This document shows positions 23,665 through 30,876 of a stretch of 44,541 nt of DNA, piece by piece (position 1 is the stretch's first letter; the number at the start of each line of letters is the position of its first letter). The position numbers and the translations under genes are program-made. The DNA lies in assembly GCA_015258095.1 (NCBI GenBank), contig JABZIV010000014.1:1-44541 (forward strand), written 5' to 3'. The notes under the pieces are model-generated. The model did not search any database. It was not told the origin of the DNA and was given only the letters and a program-made list of their open reading frames with translations. The DNA is from Lachnospiraceae bacterium (GTDB taxonomy: Bacteria > Bacillota > Clostridia > Lachnospirales > Lachnospiraceae).

Positions 23665-24318
23665 CTATGTCAAAATATGGAAGCATTTCTGGATGTCCTT
23701 ATCTTTTCCTATTACGAAAAGGCTTTCTCCTTCTTGGAAACAATAACTTGGACCAAGAGTTACATTTACGGTATCCTGGTTTTTCACAGCAATGATATTT
23801 ACCATATATTTCTTTCGAACATCAATCTCGCCGATAGATTTCCCAATCCAATCCTCAGGTAGGGCAATTTCAAAAACAGCAAAATCCCGGCTGACCTGAA
23901 TATAGTCCAGTACAGATTCCGAACTGCATTGAACAGCGGTGAGGTTTCCGACGAGCTTTTCCGGATAGACCACAACATCGGCGCCGTTTCTTAGTAAAAA
24001 TTTTTCTTGTAAATCTCTGGCGGCTCTGGATACGACTTTTTTCGCTCCCAATTCTTTCAGATAGGAGGTGACCTCCAAAGAAGCCAAAAAGTCATTTCCG
24101 ATAGCCACAATACAGACATCAAAATTAGAAACGCCGAGAGATTTTAAAAATTCTTGATTTCCGGCATCTCCGATTTCTGCATTGGTAACGTAGGGAAGTG
24201 CAGCCTTGACCATATTTTCATCGCTGTCTACCCCAAGCACTTGAATATGCATTTCATTGAGCTTTTTTGCGATATGTAAACCGAAACGACCTAATCCGAC
24301 AATTAATATTTGCTTCAT
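23665..24318 (-). CDS. ktrA: Potassium uptake regulatory subunit KtrA (RCK/TrkA)
   Basis: A 217-residue cytoplasmic gating subunit. The RCK-N Rossmann domain shows 'ILIVGLGRFGLHIAKKL' (GxGxxG) and an acidic 'VDSDE' at the end of beta 2, the nucleotide-binding pattern; an RCK-C (TrkA-C) domain follows from about 135. KtrA forms an octameric ring that binds ATP/ADP, and in some species cyclic di-AMP through RCK-C, to gate KtrB. It is 94 bases downstream of ktrB in one minus-strand operon; the order ktrB-ktrA is reversed compared with B. subtilis ktrAB. Confidence 0.93.
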   Translation of the reverse strand: MKQILIVGLGRFGLHIAKKLNEMHIQVLGVDSDENMVKAALPYVTNAEIGDAGNQEFLKSLGVSNFDVCIVAIGNDFLASLEVTSYLKELGAKKVVSRAARDLQEKFLLRNGADVVVYPEKLVGNLTAVQCSSESVLDYIQVSRDFAVFEIALPEDWIGKSIGEIDVRKKYMVNIIAVKNQDTVNVTLGPSYCFQEGESLFVIGKDKDIQKCFHILT

Positions 24319-24345
24319 CTTTTCTCCTTTATCCGAAATTTCTAT

Positions 24346-24377
24346 TTTATTAACAAGCCATTTTTACAAGCCATTTT
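24346..24377. repeat. 13-bp direct repeat in the ktrB-ktrA gap
   Basis: ACAAGCCATTTTT occurs twice in tandem in the 94-base gap between ktrB and ktrA. No promoter function is evident. Confidence 0.6.
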
Positions 24378-24412
24378 TGTTTGATCGTTCTATATTCTTT
24401 AAAAAGACTTTT

Positions 24413-25735
24413 TTATCCGACGATTACATTTTCTTCTACAAGTCTTCCCTTGTTTGGATTGGCATTGGGGAAGACGGCATAAATCAAACATAGTCCGCCG
24501 ACTCTTCCGATATACATCAGGAAAATGAGCAGAGCATGGGATAGGGGACTTAGCTTAGGCGTAATCCCCAGAGTAAGTCCAACGGTGGCAATGGCACTGG
24601 CGGTCTCAAAGCTGGTGGTGAGCAGGGGGATGTTTTCGTAAAGGCTGATAAACATTCCTGAAAGAACACATAAACAAACATACATAAAGGCAATTGTTGT
24701 AGCATTTCGTATGACTTCTCCTGGAATAGTTCTTCCAAAGGCTTCTGTGCGAGAATTGTTTCTAAAAATCGCTACGGAAGTCAAGATTAAAACAGTCATC
24801 GTGGTTATTTTCATGCCTCCTCCGGTACTTCCCGGTGCTGCTCCCACAAGCATCAGTAGAGTTTGTAAAAATATACCGCTGTCGGAAAATTTACTAAAGT
24901 CCACCGTGTTGAAGCCTGCAGTTCTGGGGGTTACGGCAGTAAAGAGGGAGGCAAGAATTCGACTTTCCATAGGCATTCCTCGAAATTCGACGAAGAAGTA
25001 GAATAGTGCGGGGAGAAGGACAAGAAAGGCCGTGGAGGAAAGTATGATTTTACTTTGTAGTCGATAGCGGTGAAAGTTCCATTTATTCTTCGCAATATCC
25101 TGCCAGGTCATAAAGCCTAAGCCTCCCAGAAGAATTAATGCCATAATACTGATGTTTACAACAGGATTTCCGCTGTAGTCGGTGAGGGACGAGAAAGGTT
25201 CTTTGATTCCCATCAGGTCAAATCCGGCATTACAGAAAGCCGAGACGGAATGGAAAATGCTGTACCAAAGGCCTCTTTTCCATCCGAATTCGGGAATAAA
25301 TTGCGTGGCGAGGAGTGAGGCGAAGAAAAGTTCTATGATACCGGTCCATTTCAGGAGAAAAATCAACATTTTCATAATTCCGCCCTGAGAGCTGATAGAA
25401 ATGGAATTAGCCAGAGTATTTCTTTGGGAATATCCGATTCTTTTTCCGGATAGAAGAATCAGGGAGGTCATAACGACCACTACGCCAAGTCCGCCGACTT
25501 GAATCAGAAAAAGAATAACCGCTTGTCCAAAGAGAGACCAGTGCGTGGCGGTATCGTATACTACTAAACCCGTCACGCAGGAGGCGGAGGTGGAGGTGAA
25601 GAGCGCGTCCAGAAACGGAGTTGGAACTTGTTCTTTCCCGGAAATCGGAAGCATAAGCATAAAAGCGCCAAATAAAATTAAAGCGGCAAATCCGAATATA
25701 ATTTTTTGAAAATAATTGAATCGGAAAAACTTCAT
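24413..25735 (-). CDS. ktrB: Potassium channel/transporter subunit KtrB (TrkH family)
   Basis: A 440-residue membrane protein with the four M1-P-M2 repeats of the Trk/Ktr/HKT superfamily. The pore loops can be read as 'STSASCVTGL', 'SAFCNAGFD', 'TPRTAGFN' and 'ASAIATVGLT', each with the single conserved filter glycine. The gating-loop region 'GAAPGSTGGGMK' is also present. It imports K+, usually Na+-coupled, under the control of KtrA. The start was set at 25735 ('MKFFRFNYFQKIIFGF'), with GGGAG upstream and a consensus promoter 37 bases before it; a longer frame would begin within that promoter. Confidence 0.95.
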   Translation of the reverse strand: MKFFRFNYFQKIIFGFAALILFGAFMLMLPISGKEQVPTPFLDALFTSTSASCVTGLVVYDTATHWSLFGQAVILFLIQVGGLGVVVVMTSLILLSGKRIGYSQRNTLANSISISSQGGIMKMLIFLLKWTGIIELFFASLLATQFIPEFGWKRGLWYSIFHSVSAFCNAGFDLMGIKEPFSSLTDYSGNPVVNISIMALILLGGLGFMTWQDIAKNKWNFHRYRLQSKIILSSTAFLVLLPALFYFFVEFRGMPMESRILASLFTAVTPRTAGFNTVDFSKFSDSGIFLQTLLMLVGAAPGSTGGGMKITTMTVLILTSVAIFRNNSRTEAFGRTIPGEVIRNATTIAFMYVCLCVLSGMFISLYENIPLLTTSFETASAIATVGLTLGITPKLSPLSHALLIFLMYIGRVGGLCLIYAVFPNANPNKGRLVEENVIVG

Positions 25736-25771
25736 CCCCACAGTCTCCCTTAATCTAAAATCTATTGCTTG

Positions 25772-25800
25772 ATTATAGACTGAGAAAATGGATAGTACAA
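25772..25800 (-). promoter_or_regulatory. Promoter of the ktrB-ktrA operon
   Basis: On the minus strand, TTGTAC (25795-25800), a 17-base spacer and TATAAT (25772-25777). Confidence 0.75.
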
Positions 25801-25813
25801 TTAAAAAATCTCT

Positions 25814-25842
25814 TGACAAGAAAAAGAAAATTCTGTACACTG
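25814..25842 (+). promoter_or_regulatory. Promoter of tRNA-Gln
   Basis: TTGACA (25814-25819), a 17-base spacer and TACACT (25837-25842), about 46 bases ahead of the tRNA. It is divergent from the ktrB promoter. Confidence 0.8.
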
Positions 25843-25888
25843 TTCCAGTCGCTGATTTTTATTTATTTTTAAGTTTGCGATGAACTTT

Positions 25889-25960
25889 AGGGCTATCGCC
25901 AAACGGTAAGGCAACGGACTCTGACTCCGTCATTTCAAGGTTCGAATCCTTGTAGCCCTG
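25889..25960 (+). tRNA. tRNA-Gln (anticodon CTG)
   Basis: A complete cloverleaf can be drawn. Acceptor AGGGCTA pairs TAGCCCT; the D-arm is GCC-AAACGGTAA-GGC; the anticodon stem ACGGA/TCCGT encloses loop CTCTGAC with anticodon CTG; the T-arm CAAGG/CCTTG encloses TTCGAAT. The discriminator is G and CCA is not encoded. The layout matches E. coli tRNA-Gln position for position. CTG is the rarer Gln anticodon; a TTG isoacceptor must lie elsewhere. Confidence 0.95.
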
Positions 25961-25962
25961 TG

Positions 25963-25992
25963 AAAAGAACACCGAGAGGGGTTCTTTTTTTT
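25963..25992 (+). terminator. Terminator after tRNA-Gln
   Basis: AAAAGAAC (25963-25970) pairs GTTCTTTT (25981-25988), followed by a T-run. It ends a single-gene tRNA transcript. Confidence 0.85.
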
Positions 25993-26056
25993 CTTTTTAC
26001 GGAGAGATTTACAAGTGTTCCTGTTTGAAATGTTACTGTTGCAATAGTTCAGCTGA

Positions 26057-26070
26057 TTTTAAGCTTAAAA
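26057..26070. repeat. TTTTAAGCTTAAAA palindrome
   Basis: A perfect 14-bp palindrome in the gene-free stretch 25993-26283 between tRNA-Gln and nagB. It has no assigned role. Confidence 0.4.
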
Positions 26071-26141
26071 TAAGGTTAAAACATAAATATTTTATATCCT
26101 TTTGCTTAAATACAGCAATTCGTAAATGTAGAAGAATCTGT

Positions 26142-26241
26142 TATAATAAGGGCACACCGTAAAGGTAACCATTCATTGAGAAAATGATTTGTTATCTTCT
26201 ATTTCCGAAAAAGAGCTGTGGCATGCCACAGCTCTTTTTCG
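26142..26241 (+). ncRNA. Candidate short transcript between tRNA-Gln and nagB
   Basis: A consensus TATAAT (26142-26147), with only a weak -35 (TTCGTA at 26119-26124), is followed by about 90 bases and then a strong terminator (26206-26241). The segment between can fold: AGGTAAC (about 26163-26169) pairs GTTATCT (about 26191-26197) around an inner TCATT/AATGA hairpin. No ORF with a ribosome site is present. It may instead be plain spacer, since the hairpin also serves nagB on the other strand. Confidence 0.3.
26206..26241. terminator. Perfect 36-bp palindromic terminator (nagB end)
   Basis: 18 bases on each side of 26223/26224 pair perfectly, centred on GGCATGCC with AAAAA and TTTTT flanks. 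It is symmetric, so it works in both directions. It is 42 bases beyond the minus-strand nagB stop. Confidence 0.88.
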
Positions 26242-26283
26242 TGATAGAAAATGTATTGTAAAGTACGGAATACATCCATTTTC

Positions 26284-27018
26284 TTACTTCCTGCACAGGG
26301 ACAGTGCCTCTTCATCCGCAATGAGAATCGTGTTCGGATGAAATTGCAGGATGGAGGCGGGGACTTCGGGAGTGACCGGTCCTTCCACCACTTTCTTCAA
26401 GATGGCCGCTTTATCCTTACCGGATACGAGCAGGAGGATTTTCTCCGCACGCATAATGGTGCCGATTCCCATCGTGTAGGCCTCTTTAGGAACTTCCTCT
26501 TTGGAAGAGAAGAAGCGCTGGTTAGCATTGATGGTTTCCTCCGTGAGCTTCACACAGTGTGTTTTTCCGGGGAAGCTGTCACTCGGTTCATTGAAGCCGA
26601 TATGCCCGTCCTGCCCGAGACCGAGAATCTGTAGATGAATCCCGCCAAGACCTTGGATTAACTCTTCGTAGCTCTCGCAGGCCTCCGCTTCATTCTCTAA
26701 GGTTCCGTCGGGAACGTGCGTATTTGCCTTATTGATATTCACGTGATGAAAGAGTTCCTGATCCATAAAATAATGATAACTGTGACTGTCTTCGGGATGC
26801 AGTCCCCGGTATTCATCCAGATTTACGGAATGTACGGAGGAGAAATCCAGTTTCCCTTCTTGATAGAGTTCTCTTAACACCTTATAGGTTCCAATCGGCG
26901 TGGAACCGGTAGCGAGGCCTAAGACAGGAGTTTTTCTCTGCACAATTTCCGCTGCAATCAACATCGCCGCCTTCTTACTTAAACTGTCATAATCCTTGAC
27001 TCTCTCAATCTGCATCAT
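26284..27018 (-). CDS. nagB: Glucosamine-6-phosphate deaminase NagB
   Basis: A 244-residue enzyme that converts glucosamine-6-phosphate to fructose-6-phosphate and ammonia, in amino-sugar catabolism. Seen are 'LGLATGSTPIGTY' (phosphate site), 'VNLDEYRGL' (catalytic Asp of the NagB family), 'LGLGQDGHIGFNEP' (Asp-His pair) and 'VSGKDKA'. The allosteric C-terminal extension of E. coli NagB (266 aa) is shorter, as in Firmicutes. Two adjacent ATG codons (27018, 27015) follow AGGAGGAGAGGA. No nagA or nag transporter is next to it. A cre-like sequence lies just ahead of the ribosome site. Confidence 0.95.
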   Translation of the reverse strand: MMQIERVKDYDSLSKKAAMLIAAEIVQRKTPVLGLATGSTPIGTYKVLRELYQEGKLDFSSVHSVNLDEYRGLHPEDSHSYHYFMDQELFHHVNINKANTHVPDGTLENEAEACESYEELIQGLGGIHLQILGLGQDGHIGFNEPSDSFPGKTHCVKLTEETINANQRFFSSKEEVPKEAYTMGIGTIMRAEKILLLVSGKDKAAILKKVVEGPVTPEVPASILQFHPNTILIADEEALSLCRK

Positions 27019-27031
27019 GTCCTCTCCTCCT

Positions 27032-27047
27032 ATAAAATCGTTTGCAA
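27032..27047 (-). promoter_or_regulatory. cre-like sequence upstream of nagB
   Basis: The minus strand reads TTGCAAACGATTTTAT, matching the catabolite-responsive-element pattern WTGNAANCGNWNNCWW except for one T in place of the conserved C. It lies inside a larger AAAATCG/CGATTTT inverted repeat next to the ribosome site, a plausible CcpA-type repression site. Confidence 0.35.
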
Positions 27048-27163
27048 TAGATTACGATTTTTTCCTGAAATCATTCCTCTTCTCTTCCCGGAAATTCCTG
27101 TATATAGTAGCAAAACGGCAAGAAAAGTACAAGAATTCGAAAGATGGTAATTGGTAGATTTTA

Positions 27164-27172
27164 TGATATACT
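27164..27172 (+). promoter_or_regulatory. Extended -10 promoter for the wall-binding gene
   Basis: TGATATACT, an extended -10 (TATACT at 27167-27172), 30 bases ahead of ATG 27203. No clear -35 is seen. Confidence 0.5.
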
Positions 27173-27202
27173 ATTGTCCATGATTTCAGGGAGGGTATCA
27201 AA

Positions 27203-28009
27203 ATGGAAAAGAATGTATGGATAGGCGGGAATGGACTGCACGGCGCTTTGAAGGAAAAGACGAGTTCTGCTTTTTCTTTATGGAAAGGGGGAAAGATTAC
27301 CCTTTCTCTTTTGCTGTTTTTCCTTTTTGCTCTTCATCTGCTCAATCCTGTTCACGCCGAGGGACAGTGGGTGAATCAGGAGAACGGCTGGTATTATTAC
27401 AGCGACGGGAATGAGCCGTATACCGGTTGGATTCGTTCCGCTGTCTCGGGACGCTGGTACTATACCGTGAAGGGGAAGATGCAGACCGGCTGGGTATCGT
27501 GGAAGGGAAAATGGTATTTTCTGAATGCGGATGGCGGTATGGCGGAGAAGCAATGGGTCGGTAATTTCTATGTCGGAGAGGATGGAGCGGTGCTTACGGA
27601 TACCACTTCTCCGGACGGATGGAAGCTGTCGAAAAACGGTTCTTATATCCGAAACGGGAAACCGACAGAAGAGTTGAACGAGAAAACGGCGAGGTATATT
27701 CAGGTTCTGATGGAACATCCGGATGCGCTGGCTGTTTTTGACAGTCCGAGTGAAATTGTTCTAGAGCCGGGAAACGGCAATCCCTTTGTTATTTTTAAAA
27801 AGATGAGTTTATACGATGCGAAGACCTCGGCTCCGCTTTACACAGGTGATGCAGGATTCCAGAGCAATGCCGTTCTGGAGTATCGGAATGGCGGGGATAC
27901 GAAGATGCTTCGTGTTTTGGATCTCATGCAGATTCGAAGTATTGTGGGAAGGCAGGTTTTCATTGATCCGGCAGGACTCATCACCTATGTTTCGGGTGAT
28001 GCACAATGA
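27203..28009 (+). CDS. Secreted protein with cell-wall-binding (choline-binding-type) repeats
   Basis: A 268-residue exported protein. A long N-region leads to a signal/anchor helix (about 31-48), with possible cleavage after 'PVHA'. About four aromatic/glycine cell-wall-binding repeats follow (about 54-135): 'GWYYYSDGNEPYTGWI', 'RWYYTVKGKMQTGWV', 'KWYFLNADGGMAEKQWV' and 'NFYVGEDGAV'. These are of the CW_binding_1 type that docks to wall polymers. The last ~120 residues are a mixed alpha/beta domain I do not recognise, with no catalytic signature visible. GGGAGG precedes ATG 27203. Its last four bases (ATGA) overlap the start of a LysR regulator gene, an unusual partner for a surface protein. 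Confidence 0.78.
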   Translation: MEKNVWIGGNGLHGALKEKTSSAFSLWKGGKITLSLLLFFLFALHLLNPVHAEGQWVNQENGWYYYSDGNEPYTGWIRSAVSGRWYYTVKGKMQTGWVSWKGKWYFLNADGGMAEKQWVGNFYVGEDGAVLTDTTSPDGWKLSKNGSYIRNGKPTEELNEKTARYIQVLMEHPDALAVFDSPSEIVLEPGNGNPFVIFKKMSLYDAKTSAPLYTGDAGFQSNAVLEYRNGGDTKMLRVLDLMQIRSIVGRQVFIDPAGLITYVSGDAQ

Positions 28010-28947
28010 CCCTGCAACAGCTGAGACAGATTCTTGCCGTTGCGGATTCCGGTTCCATTAATGAAGCGGCAAAGCGCCTGTATATTACGCAACCGAGCCT
28101 CAGTGCCACGATTAAGGCGGTAGAAAAAGAAACAGGCCTTTCTATTTTTGCGCGCTCCAATAGGGGGATTATTACGACAGCGGAGGGGGAGGAGTTCCTC
28201 GGCTATGCCAGACAGGTTTCCGAGCAGTATCAGCTCATGGAAGATAAGTATCTCACGGGAAACGCATATAAAAAGAAATTCAGTGTATCCTTACAGCACT
28301 ATACCTTTGCTGTGGAAGCCTTTATCCATCTTCTTCGACAGTATGAGGAGGACAATCTGTATGAGTTCTCCATTTTCGAGGGGAGAACCATCGATGTAAT
28401 CGAGAATGTCCGGAAGCAGGTTAGTGAGCTGGGCATTATCTATGAAAATGCCTTCAATGAAAATGTCATTGGAAAGATTCTAAGAGAAGGAGAGCTTGAG
28501 TTTGTTCCGCTTTTCTCCTGTAACATCTATGTCTTTATGGCAAAGTCGAATCCGCTTGCGAAGAAAAATCTCATTCGGATGGAAGATCTGATGGACTACC
28601 CTTGCTGTACTTTTGATCAGGGAGAGAGAAATTCTTTCTATTTCGCGGAAGAAGTACTCAGTACCTACTCTTATAAAAAGTTTATCAAGGTGAATGACCG
28701 TGCGACCATTCTGAATCTGATGGTGGGACTGAACGGCTACACTCTTTGCTCGGGAATCATCTGTCAGGAGTTGAACGGACCGGAGTATATTGCGATTCCG
28801 CTCGACACGGAAGAAAAAATGTGTATCGGCTATATCAAGCATAAGAAGATGCGTTTGTCCGAGCTGGGAAAGAAATACGTGGAAGAGTTAAAGGCGTATG
28901 AATTCCAGCAGTCCGGGCCGATTACAAGCAACAAGTCCGATGGATAG
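28006..28947 (+). CDS. LysR-family transcriptional regulator
   Basis: A 313-residue LysR-type regulator. The N-terminal helix-turn-helix (about 3-60) reads 'TLQQLRQILAVADSGSINEAAKRLYITQPSLS', the standard LTTR start, and a C-terminal periplasmic-binding-like effector domain follows (about 90-295). The start codon sits in the ATGA that ends the wall-binding gene, so the two are translationally coupled. The downstream gene is co-directional, 51 bases away. LysR proteins usually regulate a divergent gene; none is present here, so its target is not apparent. Confidence 0.93.
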   Translation: MTLQQLRQILAVADSGSINEAAKRLYITQPSLSATIKAVEKETGLSIFARSNRGIITTAEGEEFLGYARQVSEQYQLMEDKYLTGNAYKKKFSVSLQHYTFAVEAFIHLLRQYEEDNLYEFSIFEGRTIDVIENVRKQVSELGIIYENAFNENVIGKILREGELEFVPLFSCNIYVFMAKSNPLAKKNLIRMEDLMDYPCCTFDQGERNSFYFAEEVLSTYSYKKFIKVNDRATILNLMVGLNGYTLCSGIICQELNGPEYIAIPLDTEEKMCIGYIKHKKMRLSELGKKYVEELKAYEFQQSGPITSNKSDG

Positions 28948-28998
28948 AGGATTTTTTTCATCGGGAATACAGGAAGGAAATGAGGGAAAAATCGTTTT

Positions 28999-29508
28999 AT
29001 GAACAGCTTTATACTATCCTTTGTTGTGACTTTACTGGAGTTACAGACCAATCTTTCTTTTTTGGATCGAATACTCCATAAACTGTCTATACTAAGCGGA
29101 GGGAGAGAGGGGCTCATTATAGCCGTCTTTTTTGTTCTTCTTTTCCTTCTCCTTTTTGTTTTTCAGGGTATCCGTAGAGCGAAGAAAAGAAAAGCGCTGG
29201 AGTATCATATTGAAGAAAAAGACAAGTATCATATTCATTTGGAAAAGAAGAATCTTGACGCGCTTTCCGAAGTGCTCCTGAAAGGGCTTGGCGGACGGGA
29301 TAACATCGTGTCCGCAAGGGTAGACGGAAAGAAGATTAAAGTGAAGATTCGGGAGTACACGAAGGTAGAGGAACAGATTCTTCGGGAAGGCGGTTTTCCC
29401 GGATTTGTTCGCCCGAGTAAGGAAGAGGTTCATATCCTGGTTGGAGAAGAGGCGGAGGCACTGTGTCGTGCTTTAGAGAATCGGAGAACGTATGAAAAAA
29501 ACGTATGA
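28999..29508 (+). CDS. Membrane-anchored PTS EIIB-like protein lacking the phospho-cysteine
   Basis: A 169-residue protein with one strong TM helix (about 38-57), then a basic juxtamembrane stretch and a soluble domain (about 85-162). The domain aligns without gaps to the glucose-type PTS EIIB: 'GLGGRDNIVSARVD' with 'AFGGKENITNLDAC', and 'TKVEEQILREGGFPGFV' with 'SKVDQAGLKKLGAAGVV'. The phosphorylated cysteine falls on D109 and the following 'ITRLR' on 'GKKIKVK', so phosphotransfer is lost. No EIIC or EIIA is present. The fold assignment is by motif alignment; the function (sensing or scaffold) is unknown. It overlaps the MATE gene by 17 bases. Confidence 0.65.
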   Translation: MNSFILSFVVTLLELQTNLSFLDRILHKLSILSGGREGLIIAVFFVLLFLLLFVFQGIRRAKKRKALEYHIEEKDKYHIHLEKKNLDALSEVLLKGLGGRDNIVSARVDGKKIKVKIREYTKVEEQILREGGFPGFVRPSKEEVHILVGEEAEALCRALENRRTYEKNV

Positions 29509-30862
29509 AATTGATATGACGGAAGGCGTGATTCTCCCTAAGATACTCAGTTTCAGCTTTCCGCTTATGCTAACCGGTATCTTGCAGCTGCTCTTCAATG
29601 CCGCGGATGTGATTGTGGTAGGGCGTTTTGTAGGGCCGAAGGCGATGGCGGCGGTGGGAACGACGGGCACCATTGTGAATCTTCTCGTGAACCTCTTTCT
29701 GGGACTGTCGCTCGGCGTCAATGTCTGTATGGCGCAGTGTATCGGAGCGGGGAAGAAAAAAGAGGCGAAGGAGGTCTTCTCTACTGCATTTTCCGCAGCG
29801 CTTTTATCGGGTGTGCTGGTCTTTTTTCTGGGAAATCTGCTGATTCGTCCTCTTCTTTTTATGATTGCTACGCCGGACGATGTTTTTCAAAATGCGGAAG
29901 ACTATCTTCACTTCTATTTTTTCGGGATTCCGTTTCTCCTTCTTTATGATTTTCAGGCGGCTGTACTTCGTGCGGTGGGAGATACCAGAAGGCCTCTTTA
30001 TACGCAAATGATTGCAGGGCTTATCAATGTGCTCCTCAATCTTCTTTTTGTTTTGCGTTTTGGTCTCGGCGTGAGGGGCGTTGCTATTGCAACCAGTGTC
30101 TCCGAGGGATTTTCCGCTATGGTTCTTTTCATTATCCTTTTGAGAGAAGAAGATGTCTTGCATCTTGAATTATCTCATCTAAAGATTTATCCCAGGAAGT
30201 TACTCCGCATTTTTCAACTCGGAATACCTGCTGGGATACAGGGAATGCTTTTCTCGATTTCCAATATGGTGATTCAATCCGCCTTGAATTCCTTCGGCTC
30301 CATTGCGATAGCGGGTGCTACCATTGCTGGAAATGTGGAGGGTTTCGTCTATATATCGATGAACTCCGTTTCCCAGGGGATGCTTTCTTTTACGAGTCAG
30401 AATCTGGGAGCAAAGCAATATGGCCGCATCAATAAGATTTTAAAAAATTGTATATTGGTGCTTTTTATCATGGCAATCCTGAGCAGTGCCATCATTGCAT
30501 TATTTTCCAAACAAATTGCGTATTTGTACACGGATTCGAAAGAAGCGGTGGAGTATGCCAGAGCAAGGCTCTATATTATTGTATATCCCTACTTTATATT
30601 CGGCTTGATGGATACGCTGGTCGGAGGATTGAGGGGATTTGGATGCAGCTTTGAACCGATGGTAATCAGTTTAGTGGGAATTTGTCTGACTCGATTGTTT
30701 TATGTATGGATTCTTTTCCCCATTCCCTTTTTCCACGGCTTGAACCAGTTGTATATCGGTTATCCCATAAGCTGGGCTGTGACCGCCATTAGCCTTTGGT
30801 TTTTATACAGAAAGGTACGGAACCGTTTTCCCCATACGGATATGCCGCGGGAAAGCGTATAG
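29492..30862 (+). CDS. MATE family efflux transporter
   Basis: A 456-residue protein with about 12 membrane helices. The N-terminal lobe reads 'ILSFSFPLMLTGILQLLFNAADVIVVGRFVG', and 'AVGTTGTIVNLLVNLFLGLSLGVNV' and 'GAGKKKEAKEVF' follow, all typical of the NorM/DinF superfamily. MATE proteins export drugs or metabolites in exchange for Na+ or H+; the substrate cannot be told. It starts at ATG 29492, inside the last 17 bases of the EIIB-like gene, with GGAG upstream. It runs into pncB 14 bases later, so it is co-transcribed with both. Confidence 0.95.
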   Translation: MKKTYEIDMTEGVILPKILSFSFPLMLTGILQLLFNAADVIVVGRFVGPKAMAAVGTTGTIVNLLVNLFLGLSLGVNVCMAQCIGAGKKKEAKEVFSTAFSAALLSGVLVFFLGNLLIRPLLFMIATPDDVFQNAEDYLHFYFFGIPFLLLYDFQAAVLRAVGDTRRPLYTQMIAGLINVLLNLLFVLRFGLGVRGVAIATSVSEGFSAMVLFIILLREEDVLHLELSHLKIYPRKLLRIFQLGIPAGIQGMLFSISNMVIQSALNSFGSIAIAGATIAGNVEGFVYISMNSVSQGMLSFTSQNLGAKQYGRINKILKNCILVLFIMAILSSAIIALFSKQIAYLYTDSKEAVEYARARLYIIVYPYFIFGLMDTLVGGLRGFGCSFEPMVISLVGICLTRLFYVWILFPIPFFHGLNQLYIGYPISWAVTAISLWFLYRKVRNRFPHTDMPRESV

Positions 30863-30876
30863 AAGGAGAAAGCAAG

